In this document: positions 1 to 7,645 of the stretch, piece by piece | Layout of the letters: each line of letters starts with the position of its first letter | How positions within the stretch are numbered: position 1 is the stretch's first letter | NCBI GenBank assembly: GCA_964449325.1 | Contig: CAYUYJ010000016.1 | Location: forward strand, 10,011 to 74,010 | Origin: RGIG3002 sp964449325 | GTDB taxonomy: Bacteria > Bacillota > Clostridia > Lachnospirales > Lachnospiraceae | Length of the DNA: 64,000 nucleotides | Direction of reading: 5' to 3' | Translations under genes and position numbers: made by a program | The notes under the pieces: model-generated | Told to the model about the DNA's origin: nothing | The model's database searches: none | The model's input: only the letters and a program-made list of their open reading frames with translations

Positions 1-766
1 AAATATTACAGCTTCCGTCACCTACCGTTCCGGTTCCTACCGCAGCTGCCGCATTGTCTCCGGCTCCTGCTGCAACCTTTACGGTTTCGGGTATGCCCAG
101 TTCCCTTGCAATTTCCGGTTTTACCGTTCCTACGGCTTCATAGCTTTCAAATACTTTGGCAAGCTGTTCTTCTTTTATACCGCATATTTCACACATTTCT
201 TTTGACCATTTCCGGTTCTTCACATCAAAAAGAAGCATACCGGAAGCATCCGATACGTCTGTGCAATGTACACCCGTCAGTTTATAGGCAATATAATCCT
301 TCGGCAGCATGATTTTTTCGATTTTATTAAAGTTATCCGGCTCATTCTTCTTTACCCACAAAAGCTTTGGTGCCGTAAATCCGGTGAAAGCAATGTTAGC
401 GGTATAATCGGATAATTTGTCCTTGCCGATGGTCTCATTCAAATATTTGCATTCCTCTGCAGTCCTGCCGTCATTCCAAAGAATTGCCGGACGAATCACC
501 TGATCCTCCTTATCCAGAATCACCAGTCCGTGCATCTGTCCGCCGAAGCTGATTCCTGCAAGTTCACTCTTATCAAAGCCCTCTAACAGTTCCTCTATAC
601 CGGCTTTTGACTGCTCATACCAGTCCTCCGGATTCTGCTCTGACCAGCCGGGCTTCGGGAAATACAACGGATATTCTTTGGAAACGATATTCTTTATCTT
701 TCCGTTTTCATCCATTAAAAGCAGTTTCACTGCCGATGTTCCTAAATCAATACCTATGTATAACAT
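1..766 (-). CDS. xylB: Xylulokinase, 5' part only (runs off window)
   Basis: FGGY-family sugar kinase that would phosphorylate D-xylulose to xylulose 5-phosphate in the cytoplasm. My reading of the complement gives about 255 residues starting MLYIGIDLGTSAVKLL, the phosphate-binding motif of the ASKHA fold. It is followed by the xylulokinase hallmark FGGQMHGLV, then WNDGRT, and near the window edge AAGAGDNAAAAVGTG. The C-terminal half lies outside the window. The ATG at 764-766 is preceded by AAGGAG with a rather long spacer (about 13 nt). It is divergent from the carbamate kinase gene across about 200 bp. The family call is firm; substrate specificity within FGGY kinases is inferred from the motifs. 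Confidence 0.9.
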   Translation of the reverse strand, partial: MLYIGIDLGTSAVKLLLMDENGKIKNIVSKEYPLYFPKPGWSEQNPEDWYEQSKAGIEELLEGFDKSELAGISFGGQMHGLVILDKEDQVIRPAILWNDGRTAEECKYLNETIGKDKLSDYTANIAFTGFTAPKLLWVKKNEPDNFNKIEKIMLPKDYIAYKLTGVHCTDVSDASGMLLFDVKNRKWSKEMCEICGIKEEQLAKVFESYEAVGTVKPEIARELGIPETVKVAAGAGDNAAAAVGTGTVGDGSCNI

Positions 767-973
767 GAAATTAGTTTTTCTCCTTTCCCATATTATCCTC
801 ATCATAATATTTATAAAATAAAAAATCTACCTACCTTTTTATAGAAAAATACCCCTATTTTTTTAGATAATTTTACGAAAATGTTTTGCATCAAATTCTT
901 TTATGTACAAACTTCGTTTCTTTTGATATACTTTTAGTATCTTTTTTGAAAATAATGTAAAGAGGTATAAATT

Positions 974-1909
974 ATGAGCAAGAAGAAAGTAGTTGTGTCT
1001 TTGGGACATGAAGCACTGGGCTATACGACCTCCGAACAATGGGATGCCGTAAGGGTAACCGCCAAAGCATTGGCGGACTTAGTGGAAGAAGATTGGCAGT
1101 TAACCATCACCCACAGTAACGGTCCGCAGGTCAGCATGATACATAAAGCCATGACAGAGCTGCGTCGTGTTTATATTGATTACACCCCGGCACCGATGTG
1201 TGTATGTAATGCCATGAGCCAGGGTTATGTAGGCTATGATATTCAGAATGCGCTCCGCAGCGAGCTTTTAAGCCGTGGTATTTCCAAACCGGTAAGCACC
1301 ATTCTGACCCAGGTTACAGTAGATCCTTATGACGTGGCATTTTATGAGCCTACCAAGGTTATCGGCAGATATATGTCTAAGGAAGATGCCGAAATTGAAT
1401 TAAAAAAAGGCAATTACGTCGTAGAAGAACCGGGCAAAGGCTACCTTCGTGTAGTAGCAACTCCGAAGCCTATTGACATTGTGGAAATCGAAGCTATCAA
1501 AACCCTTGCTGATGCGGATCAGGTTGTGATTGCCTGCGGTGGCGGCGGTATTCCGGTGATTGAACAGCAGCATACCTTAAAAGGCGCTTCCGCTGTTATC
1601 GAAAAGGACAGCGTTGCCGGGAAACTTGCTGCCGATTTAAAATCCGACCAGCTTATTATTTTAACAAGCGTCAGTCAGGTATGTTTAAATTACGGTATGG
1701 AAAACGAACAGCCGCTTTCTTCCATGACCGTCAGCGAAGCGGAAAAATATATTTCCGACAAGCAGTTCGGAGAAGGAACCATGCTTCCGAAAATCGAAGC
1801 TGCCATCACCTATTTAAAAGCAGTTCCAAACGGCACTGTACTGATTACTTCCTTACAAGACGTAAAGGATGCCATCAAAGGAAAGACAGGTACCGTTATT
1901 ACGGCATAA
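974..1909 (+). CDS. arcC: Carbamate kinase (clostridial variant)
   Basis: 311-residue cytoplasmic amino-acid-kinase-fold enzyme expected to interconvert carbamoyl phosphate plus ADP with carbamate plus ATP. It is collinear with ArcC throughout: HSNGPQVS near residue 48, LTQVTVDPYD, the PTKVIGR lid region, TPKPIDIVE, ACGGGGIPVI, VIEKD and LPKIEAA. Several otherwise strict residues differ. The N-terminal GGNA motif reads GHEA, GNGPQVG reads SNGPQVS, and LTGVD reads LTSVS. I recall GHEA-type paralogues in clostridia, so this is probably a recognised variant. There is no arcA/arcB (arginine deiminase pathway) neighbour. RBS AGAGGT precedes the ATG, and a strong terminator follows the stop. Confidence 0.85.
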   Translation: MSKKKVVVSLGHEALGYTTSEQWDAVRVTAKALADLVEEDWQLTITHSNGPQVSMIHKAMTELRRVYIDYTPAPMCVCNAMSQGYVGYDIQNALRSELLSRGISKPVSTILTQVTVDPYDVAFYEPTKVIGRYMSKEDAEIELKKGNYVVEEPGKGYLRVVATPKPIDIVEIEAIKTLADADQVVIACGGGGIPVIEQQHTLKGASAVIEKDSVAGKLAADLKSDQLIILTSVSQVCLNYGMENEQPLSSMTVSEAEKYISDKQFGEGTMLPKIEAAITYLKAVPNGTVLITSLQDVKDAIKGKTGTVITA

Positions 1910-1912
1910 AAA

Positions 1913-1939
1913 GTGCCGCCCGGCGGCGGCACTTTTTTT
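1913..1939 (+). terminator. Rho-independent terminator after carbamate kinase
   Basis: GTGCCGCC, a CGGC loop, GGCGGCAC, then seven T. It lies directly after the arcC stop and just before the 3' end of the convergent lspA. An A-run on the left flank may let it also act on the minus strand. Confidence 0.9.
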
Positions 1940-1945
1940 ATTTCT

Positions 1946-2404
1946 TTAATCCTTTAAGGCAATTACCGTAAGCATAGCTCCAATCATAATGCAGAAATCC
2001 GCTATATTAAACACAACCTTTGACAGCTTTTCAAGCGGTCCTTTCGGTATATGAATGCTGAAATAATCCACTACATATTCTCTGTGCAGCCTGTCATAGG
2101 TATTACTGAAAGCCCCTCCCAGCAAAAGCGCCAGCCCGGTCTTTAACAGAACATTCCCCTTTTTTCCTAAGGTCACCACAAAAAAAGCGGTGATGAGCAG
2201 GGAAAACAGGATGGAAATCACTCGGATAAGCACTCTGTTCTTTTCTAAAATATTCAGAAAGGCTCCTCTGTTATGATATTTTCTTATCCACAAAAATCCA
2301 TCGCATTTTTTTTCGATGGCTCCTTCGTTCATATTTTTCTCAATGTACCCTTTTAACAGGCACTCAAGAACAACAATCCCAACTACAATTGTTACGTATA
2401 TCAT
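1946..2404 (-). CDS. lspA: Signal peptidase II (lipoprotein signal peptidase)
   Basis: Membrane aspartyl peptidase that removes signal peptides from diacylglyceryl-modified prolipoproteins. The protein has 152 residues with four predicted membrane segments. Both catalytic aspartates are visible: D104 in NTYDR (canonical GNxxDR) and D136 in NIAD (canonical NxAD). HNRGAFLNIL near residue 44 corresponds to the NxGAAF block. I chose the ATG at 2404, not an in-frame start 39 nt upstream, because AAGGGAG sits 6-7 nt before it. It is the last gene of a clpX-like / subtilase / lspA minus-strand operon, with a 16 nt gap to the subtilase. The protein is slightly divergent from housekeeping LspA and may be a second copy. 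Confidence 0.85.
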   Translation of the reverse strand: MIYVTIVVGIVVLECLLKGYIEKNMNEGAIEKKCDGFLWIRKYHNRGAFLNILEKNRVLIRVISILFSLLITAFFVVTLGKKGNVLLKTGLALLLGGAFSNTYDRLHREYVVDYFSIHIPKGPLEKLSKVVFNIADFCIMIGAMLTVIALKD

Positions 2405-2420
2405 GCTCTCCCTTTCTTCT

Positions 2421-4145
2421 CTATATACCCGCAAGCCGACCAAAAGTCTCGTTAATGTTCATTTTTCCGTACCCCCACTCTCGGTTTGGGTAGGTCAGAT
2501 ATTCCTCTCTCACAGCTCCCCGGATAAAAAAGTTTTTCACTTCTTTTCCCTCTGCCAGCCTGTGGTTTCCCTGTACCACTGCCCATTCCATAAATTGTGC
2601 CACTGCTCCTGCCGTCAGTGCCGCCCCCATACTGGAACCGGTGCGTGTCCCCCGTATTGTAGGAACCTGCACGCCGGGCGCTGCCACATCGGGCTTCAAA
2701 CGATTGTCTCTGGCATAACCTCTTCCTGAGTTTACATAAAAACTTCCGTTATTTGCATCATAGGTAGATGTGGTAAGCACATTTTGCGTAAGTGATGGCT
2801 CCGTCAAAGTGGTATAGGGAGAAGAGTTTAAGAAGTACGTGTCACTTGTGAGAAACTCGGTTATGGGAAGCCACATATGAAAAACTGCATTGTGTGGTCT
2901 TCCCACAACCGAAACCCGAATATTCCATACTCCGGGTGTAGGTCCCTGAAACCGAAAGGTAATCAGTTCGTCCCCCGACCCCTGTTCTACAATAACACTG
3001 TCAATTGTAATTCTGGTTCGTTCATAAATAAACGTATAGGTCAAACTTTGCCCCAGACCCAAACGAAAAGGGGGAATCGTTTCACCTCCCGGCGAGCGGA
3101 TACTTGCATCAAACAAAGAAGGAATACTGCCCCACATTTCCAGAACAAAGCCTTTCTCCCCTTCCCCCACACGGATTTCCACATCTTCATAGGGAGTCTC
3201 TTCCACATATGTGCTTTGGGAAAGCAGTTTACTGAAATGATGTGCTGCATTTCCTTCATTTCCGCCGCATACTACCACTGCCATACTCCGTTTCGCGGCA
3301 ATCCCGTTTAGGTACACATCCAGTGCAGAATTACCGGCATGGTCCCCCATATTGGTACCGACGCCGAGACAGATTACTACCGGACTAAAAAAGGGCAGGC
3401 TGAAGGAAAAGGCATACTTAACCGCCAGCATAATATCATTTTCCTGAAATGCTGTCGCATCCTCTCGAATCAAATAGTATTCCCTTAAATACTGCTTCGC
3501 TTCCTTCAGTTTCACCACCACAATATCACATCCGGGGGCTGCTCCCAAAAATTCCAATCCCCCCCTCAGACTGCTCCCGGCGGCTACACTTGCCATCGCC
3601 GTACCATGCCCGTTTTCATCTCTTGTAGGAAGCGGTTCACTTTCTCCCCGGAGTGCACGATTAATCTGCTCTCTTGTAAACTCTATTCCGTAAGGAATTC
3701 CCTCCGGGGCATTACCTTCCGGATAATCCGTGCTTGTCAGCGTCTGATCCCAGATAGACAAAATTCGGGTAGACCCGTCAGGATTTTGAAATACCGGATT
3801 TGTATAATCAATGCCGGTATCAATCACTGCCAGAATCACCCCGCTTCCGGTAAGACTTAAGGGTGGGCGCTGTACTCTTAAAATACCGCTTTCTTCCAGA
3901 TTTACCGAATCAAACGGCTCCTGCATTAAGCCGTACAACTTGGGAATATACTGATACACATAGTTGGATATACTCAAAGGCGGAATCCTGCTCCGTTTTG
4001 TATACCACATTCGATACTGCTCATTTACCGGAACCACACAGGCATTCAGGTTCTCCTGTTCTTCCAGTCCTTCCGGAAGCACATAATCTACAATTAAATC
4101 CATATAGTCATTGGATTGTATTCTGTCTTCACAGGTTACGGGCAT
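2421..4145 (-). CDS. S8 (subtilisin) family serine peptidase, CspABC-like
   Basis: 574-residue subtilase with a complete catalytic triad: D109 in AVIDTGID, H180 in GHGTAMA, and S505 in TGSSMGA. The N-terminal hundred residues lack an obvious signal peptide, and a roughly 150-residue insertion separates the His and Ser regions. This architecture matches the Csp-type subtilases of clostridia, some of which process spore cortex hydrolases during germination. That role is not shown here, since no sleC or other spore genes are nearby. It sits in the middle of a tight operon, 27 nt after the clpX-like gene and 16 nt before lspA. Family call firm, physiological substrate unknown. Confidence 0.85.
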   Translation of the reverse strand: MPVTCEDRIQSNDYMDLIVDYVLPEGLEEQENLNACVVPVNEQYRMWYTKRSRIPPLSISNYVYQYIPKLYGLMQEPFDSVNLEESGILRVQRPPLSLTGSGVILAVIDTGIDYTNPVFQNPDGSTRILSIWDQTLTSTDYPEGNAPEGIPYGIEFTREQINRALRGESEPLPTRDENGHGTAMASVAAGSSLRGGLEFLGAAPGCDIVVVKLKEAKQYLREYYLIREDATAFQENDIMLAVKYAFSFSLPFFSPVVICLGVGTNMGDHAGNSALDVYLNGIAAKRSMAVVVCGGNEGNAAHHFSKLLSQSTYVEETPYEDVEIRVGEGEKGFVLEMWGSIPSLFDASIRSPGGETIPPFRLGLGQSLTYTFIYERTRITIDSVIVEQGSGDELITFRFQGPTPGVWNIRVSVVGRPHNAVFHMWLPITEFLTSDTYFLNSSPYTTLTEPSLTQNVLTTSTYDANNGSFYVNSGRGYARDNRLKPDVAAPGVQVPTIRGTRTGSSMGAALTAGAVAQFMEWAVVQGNHRLAEGKEVKNFFIRGAVREEYLTYPNREWGYGKMNINETFGRLAGI

Positions 4146-4171
4146 TTTCTACTCCATACAGGTTCTTTGTT

Positions 4172-5755
4172 TTAGTCTATGCCTGTCGCTTCCGTTGGTG
4201 CTTCAATTCTGTTTCCTTCTCCGGCTTCATCATACATTTCCAGCGAAGGCAGACTGTTATTCCTTATATCAATAATCGGCCCGCCAGTCCCTTCAATATA
4301 CTCTCTCGTAATCGTCACTCTGCCAATATTGTCATCCTTCGGAATTTCATACATAATATCCAACATGAATTCTTCAATAATAGCACGCAGTGCCCTTGCC
4401 CCGGTATCCTTCTTCATTGCTTTCTCTGCAATGGCTTCCAGTGCGCCATCATCAAATTCCAGTTTGACCTCATCCAACTCCAGTAATTTCTGATACTGCT
4501 TCAAAATAGCATTTTTCGGCTCGTTCAAAATCTTTACCATCATATCCTTGGAAAGTCCATCCAATGTATAAATAATCGGGAGTCGCCCGATAAATTCCGG
4601 AATCATACCGAACTTTTTAATGTCCTCTACGGTAACCTTGCTGAGAATATTTTTTTCTTTGTCGAATTTATCCTTTAAATCCGCGCTAAAGCCAATGGAT
4701 GTCTGCTTGCTCAAACGCTGTTTGATAATGTCCTCCAAATCAGGAAATGCACCACCGCATATAAACAAAATGTTTTTTGTATTCACGGTTGTCAAAGGCA
4801 CCATGGCATTTTTACTGTTAGAACCAACCGGTACTTCAATTTCCGCACCCTCCAGCAGCTTTAACATCCCTTGTTGTACAGATTCGCCGCTCACATCACG
4901 GGAGGTGGTATTTTTCTTCTTGGCAATTTTATCAATCTCATCAATGAAAATGATACCCTGTTCAGCACGCTCCACATCATTGTCGGCTGCCGCCAACAGC
5001 TTAGACACCACACTTTCGATATCATCACCGATATATCCTGCTTCTGTCAAAGTAGTGGCATCGGTAATAGCAAGGGGCACATCCAAAAGCCTTGCAAGGG
5101 TCTTGACAAGGTAGGTCTTTCCACAGCCTGTGGGGCCAATCATCAACATATTGGACTTCTCGATTTCGATTTCATCCATGGTTCCTGTGGCTACTCTTTT
5201 ATAGTGATTATATACAGCAACGGAAATTACTTTTTTTGCATGCTCCTGACCTACGATATACTCGTCCAGTTGGGCTTTAATCTTATGGGGTGCCGGTATA
5301 TTTTTAATATCAAGTGCCGGTTTATCTTTGCTCTTCTTTTTCTTTTTCAGACGCTGCCTGTTCGGAACGGTTCCGTCTCCCTGTAAGTCGGACAGATTTA
5401 CAAAGCTGATATTCGGAAATCCTCCCATAAAAGGATAAACTCTGTTCTCTTTCTGCTCCTGTTCCTCCTCGTCCGGTGCCTCCTTTTCTTCCGTATCCTC
5501 CGGCACCTTTGTCCTTTCCTTATCGCTCATATTCGTCATGCGCATCCATTCCTGTACCATGGCAGGGTCATTGAGCATTCCATTAGAATCCAGCTGACTT
5601 ACCGTATCCATGGTTTTATGCATACAATCATTGCACACACATATATTTTGCGGAAGATGAAACATTTTTCCCGCCTTGCTTTCCGGCCTTCTGCAAATAA
5701 AGCAGACATCTTCATATTCATTCTCTTCAAATTCGTTCTTTTCTTTATCTGACAT
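4172..5755 (-). CDS. clpX: ClpX-type AAA+ unfoldase with extended linker
   Basis: ATP-dependent substrate-recognition and unfolding subunit for the ClpP protease. N-terminal zinc-binding domain with C18, C21, C41 and C44. Walker A GPTGCGKT (207-214), pore loop AGYIGDD, Walker B IIFIDEID (268-275), and the IGF tripeptide in the ClpP-binding loop (SIGFSA). At 527 residues it exceeds typical ClpX (about 420). The excess is a charged, acid- then lysine-rich linker at about 60-150. There is no clpP or tig neighbour, so it may be a second, specialised ClpX. The ATG at 5755 is chosen over a start 12 nt upstream because GAGGAG lies 4-5 nt before it. First gene of the operon with the subtilase and lspA. 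Confidence 0.9.
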   Translation of the reverse strand: MSDKEKNEFEENEYEDVCFICRRPESKAGKMFHLPQNICVCNDCMHKTMDTVSQLDSNGMLNDPAMVQEWMRMTNMSDKERTKVPEDTEEKEAPDEEEQEQKENRVYPFMGGFPNISFVNLSDLQGDGTVPNRQRLKKKKKSKDKPALDIKNIPAPHKIKAQLDEYIVGQEHAKKVISVAVYNHYKRVATGTMDEIEIEKSNMLMIGPTGCGKTYLVKTLARLLDVPLAITDATTLTEAGYIGDDIESVVSKLLAAADNDVERAEQGIIFIDEIDKIAKKKNTTSRDVSGESVQQGMLKLLEGAEIEVPVGSNSKNAMVPLTTVNTKNILFICGGAFPDLEDIIKQRLSKQTSIGFSADLKDKFDKEKNILSKVTVEDIKKFGMIPEFIGRLPIIYTLDGLSKDMMVKILNEPKNAILKQYQKLLELDEVKLEFDDGALEAIAEKAMKKDTGARALRAIIEEFMLDIMYEIPKDDNIGRVTITREYIEGTGGPIIDIRNNSLPSLEMYDEAGEGNRIEAPTEATGID

Positions 5756-5805
5756 CGTTCTCCTCATTTCCAGCCACTATAAATGATGGCTTGTTCCCTT
5801 TTCTC

Positions 5806-5835
5806 ATTATACGGCATGATACCGTATGTATACAA
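5806..5835 (-). promoter_or_regulatory. Predicted sigma-A promoter of the clpX-like operon with a dyad in the spacer
   Basis: On the minus strand TTGTAT (5830-5835), an 18 nt spacer, then a perfect TATAAT (5806-5811), about 50 nt upstream of the start. The spacer holds the dyad ATACGG-N7-CCGTAT (5809-5827), a plausible repressor operator. It matches neither the CIRCE nor the CtsR operator pattern. Confidence 0.6.
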
Positions 5836-5872
5836 GTTAAGTTTTTCAAAGATTTCTAAACTGTTTCTAAAC

Positions 5873-5915
5873 AAAAAACACTTTCCTCTGTTTTCAAGAG
5901 GGAAGTGTCTTTTTT
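5873..5915 (-). terminator. Terminator after htrA
   Basis: 12-bp arms at 5878-5889 and 5897-5908 (ACACTTTCCTCT pairing with AGAGGGAAGTGT, near perfect), with A-rich and T-rich flanks on both sides. It terminates the minus-strand htrA transcript and could work in either direction. Confidence 0.85.
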
Positions 5916-5948
5916 CTGCATATTATTAATAATTAACAACACCTGTAT

Positions 5949-7517
5949 TTATTCTACTTTCGCTCCAAGAGTAACCGATACGGTCTTCTCTTCGTATCCT
6001 CCTGCCGCACCTTGCATCATAGTAACCTCAACCGTATCACCAACGGCATAGTACTCCAGACCTTCTATCAAATCATCCATACCGGAAATCGTAATACCGT
6101 CCAGCTTTGTAATGATGCAGCCCTTAGTAATACCGGCCTGCTCCGCACCGGTACCCCTATAAACCTGCGTTACATAGACGCCCTCCGGCATACCATAAAC
6201 ACTTGCCACATCATCTGTCACAGTTACGCCGGTAATACCCAGATATCCCTTGTTTTCTGCCTCAACCTTTGTCTTTGTCTCACGGTTCATCAATTCCTCT
6301 ATAATCGGCTTTGCAGAAGAAATCGGAATGGCATACCCCATACCTTCCACAACGCTTCCGCCAATTTTATTGGAGTTAATACCGATTACCTCTCCTTTGA
6401 TGTTCAAAAGAGCACCACCGGAGTTACCCGGATTAATTGCTGCATTCGTCTGGATAAAGGTTCCGCTACTGGAATCAGAAACCGCAATTTCTCTGTCCAG
6501 CGCGCTGATAACACCGGTTGTAACCGACTGCCCGTAGCCCAAAGCATTTCCGATGGCAATGGCAGGTTCCCCCAGTTTTAAGCTGTCGGAATCACCCAGC
6601 TCGGCAATCGCAATATTTCCTAAAGTTTCTTCTGTCAATTCCTCAAGCGGAATCGCAATCACTGCCAAATCCATACCGGAATCCGTACCTTTTATCTGCG
6701 CCGTAGCAACAGAATCATCCACAAAAGATACCGCCAGTTTTTCTGCCCCCGATACCACATGATAATTCGTTACAATAAGCAGTTCAGAGTCATTTTTTCC
6801 TACAATAATGCCGGAACCGCTGGCATTTTCCTCCTGACTGAAATCCTGTCCGAAATAAGAGAAGCTTTCCGTATATGTGTTGACAATGGAAACCATTGCA
6901 GGCATTGCTTTATTTACTACCTCGCTGACATCGGATGCCACGGTTGTTACCGCTCCGGAACCGGTCGATAACTGCACCTTCTCCACCTGTTTTTCTGCCT
7001 CTGTTTCCGCTTCCGCCACCGCTGCATCTGCAGACGCTGTAAGCTTTGTATCATCACTCAATTTACCGGTTGCCACATCTACCACATAAAAACTGAGTCC
7101 TGCACATACACCAAAGCAGATTCCCAGGCCTGCACAGGCAAGCACCTTCTTAAACCCGCCTTTTTTCTTTTTCGTTGTTCCGGACTGTCCATTGGAAGTC
7201 TGTCCGTAATTCTGTGTACCGCCTGCTGTATTTTTATAGTTATATCCATTATCTGTTGCCGAGGTAAAATTATTAGGATAACGGCTACTGTAACTATATG
7301 TCCGGTTATTCTGAGCTCCATAAGGCGAACTTCCCGAGTACACACCACCACCTGCACCGGTATTGGCAGTGTTTCCTGTTGTGTTTACACTTCCCCCGGC
7401 ACCATAGCCCTGCGTGTAACCACCGTTTGCAGCAGTTTCTTGATTATTTGGATTGTTTTGACTGTTTGAATAATTTAAGCTGTTTGAATTGTTTTGATTA
7501 TTATACTCATCATACAT
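5949..7517 (-). CDS. htrA: HtrA/DegP-like membrane-anchored serine protease with PDZ domain
   Basis: 522-residue surface quality-control protease. Residues 1-120 form a Gly/Asn/Tyr-rich low-complexity cytoplasmic tail ending in KKKK, followed by one membrane segment (about 125-147) that puts the protease outside the cell. Trypsin-like triad H253 (TNYHVVSG), D283 (GMDLAVI) and S366 (NPGNSGGA). A single PDZ domain occupies about 410-522. This is the usual Gram-positive HtrA plan, but the cytoplasmic tail is unusually long. It is preceded by an inverted repeat at 7541-7618 and followed by a terminator, so it is probably monocistronic. HtrA genes are commonly envelope-stress induced; no CssR-type site was recognised. 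Confidence 0.92.
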   Translation of the reverse strand: MYDEYNNQNNSNSLNYSNSQNNPNNQETAANGGYTQGYGAGGSVNTTGNTANTGAGGGVYSGSSPYGAQNNRTYSYSSRYPNNFTSATDNGYNYKNTAGGTQNYGQTSNGQSGTTKKKKGGFKKVLACAGLGICFGVCAGLSFYVVDVATGKLSDDTKLTASADAAVAEAETEAEKQVEKVQLSTGSGAVTTVASDVSEVVNKAMPAMVSIVNTYTESFSYFGQDFSQEENASGSGIIVGKNDSELLIVTNYHVVSGAEKLAVSFVDDSVATAQIKGTDSGMDLAVIAIPLEELTEETLGNIAIAELGDSDSLKLGEPAIAIGNALGYGQSVTTGVISALDREIAVSDSSSGTFIQTNAAINPGNSGGALLNIKGEVIGINSNKIGGSVVEGMGYAIPISSAKPIIEELMNRETKTKVEAENKGYLGITGVTVTDDVASVYGMPEGVYVTQVYRGTGAEQAGITKGCIITKLDGITISGMDDLIEGLEYYAVGDTVEVTMMQGAAGGYEEKTVSVTLGAKVE

Positions 7518-7540
7518 ATTCCTTTACCTCTTTTCTATCC

Positions 7541-7618
7541 TGAACACATGACGGCTAATTCCCGTATGGTTTTCCTTTGCTATGTTTATGAGCTAAGTAT
7601 AGCCGTCATTTGTGTTCA
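7541..7618. repeat. Long inverted repeat upstream of htrA
   Basis: Arms 7541-7557 (begins TGAACACATGACGGCTA) and 7600-7618 pair as reverse complements apart from a two-base insertion, enclosing about 42 nt. The repeat lies between the glmS stop and the htrA start, and one arm overlaps a minus-strand TATACT. It could be a regulatory stem-loop in the htrA leader, a paired operator, or a weak glmS terminator. Confidence 0.6.
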
Positions 7619-7645
7619 TTTTGTGACAAAAGAGTGAAAGAAATG

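Noticed and set aside
3863..4486. 207-codon plus-strand frame
   Set aside because: Lies across the subtilase/clpX junction on the opposite strand, with no sensible protein features.
6012..6581. 189-codon plus-strand frame
   Set aside because: Shadow of htrA, random composition.
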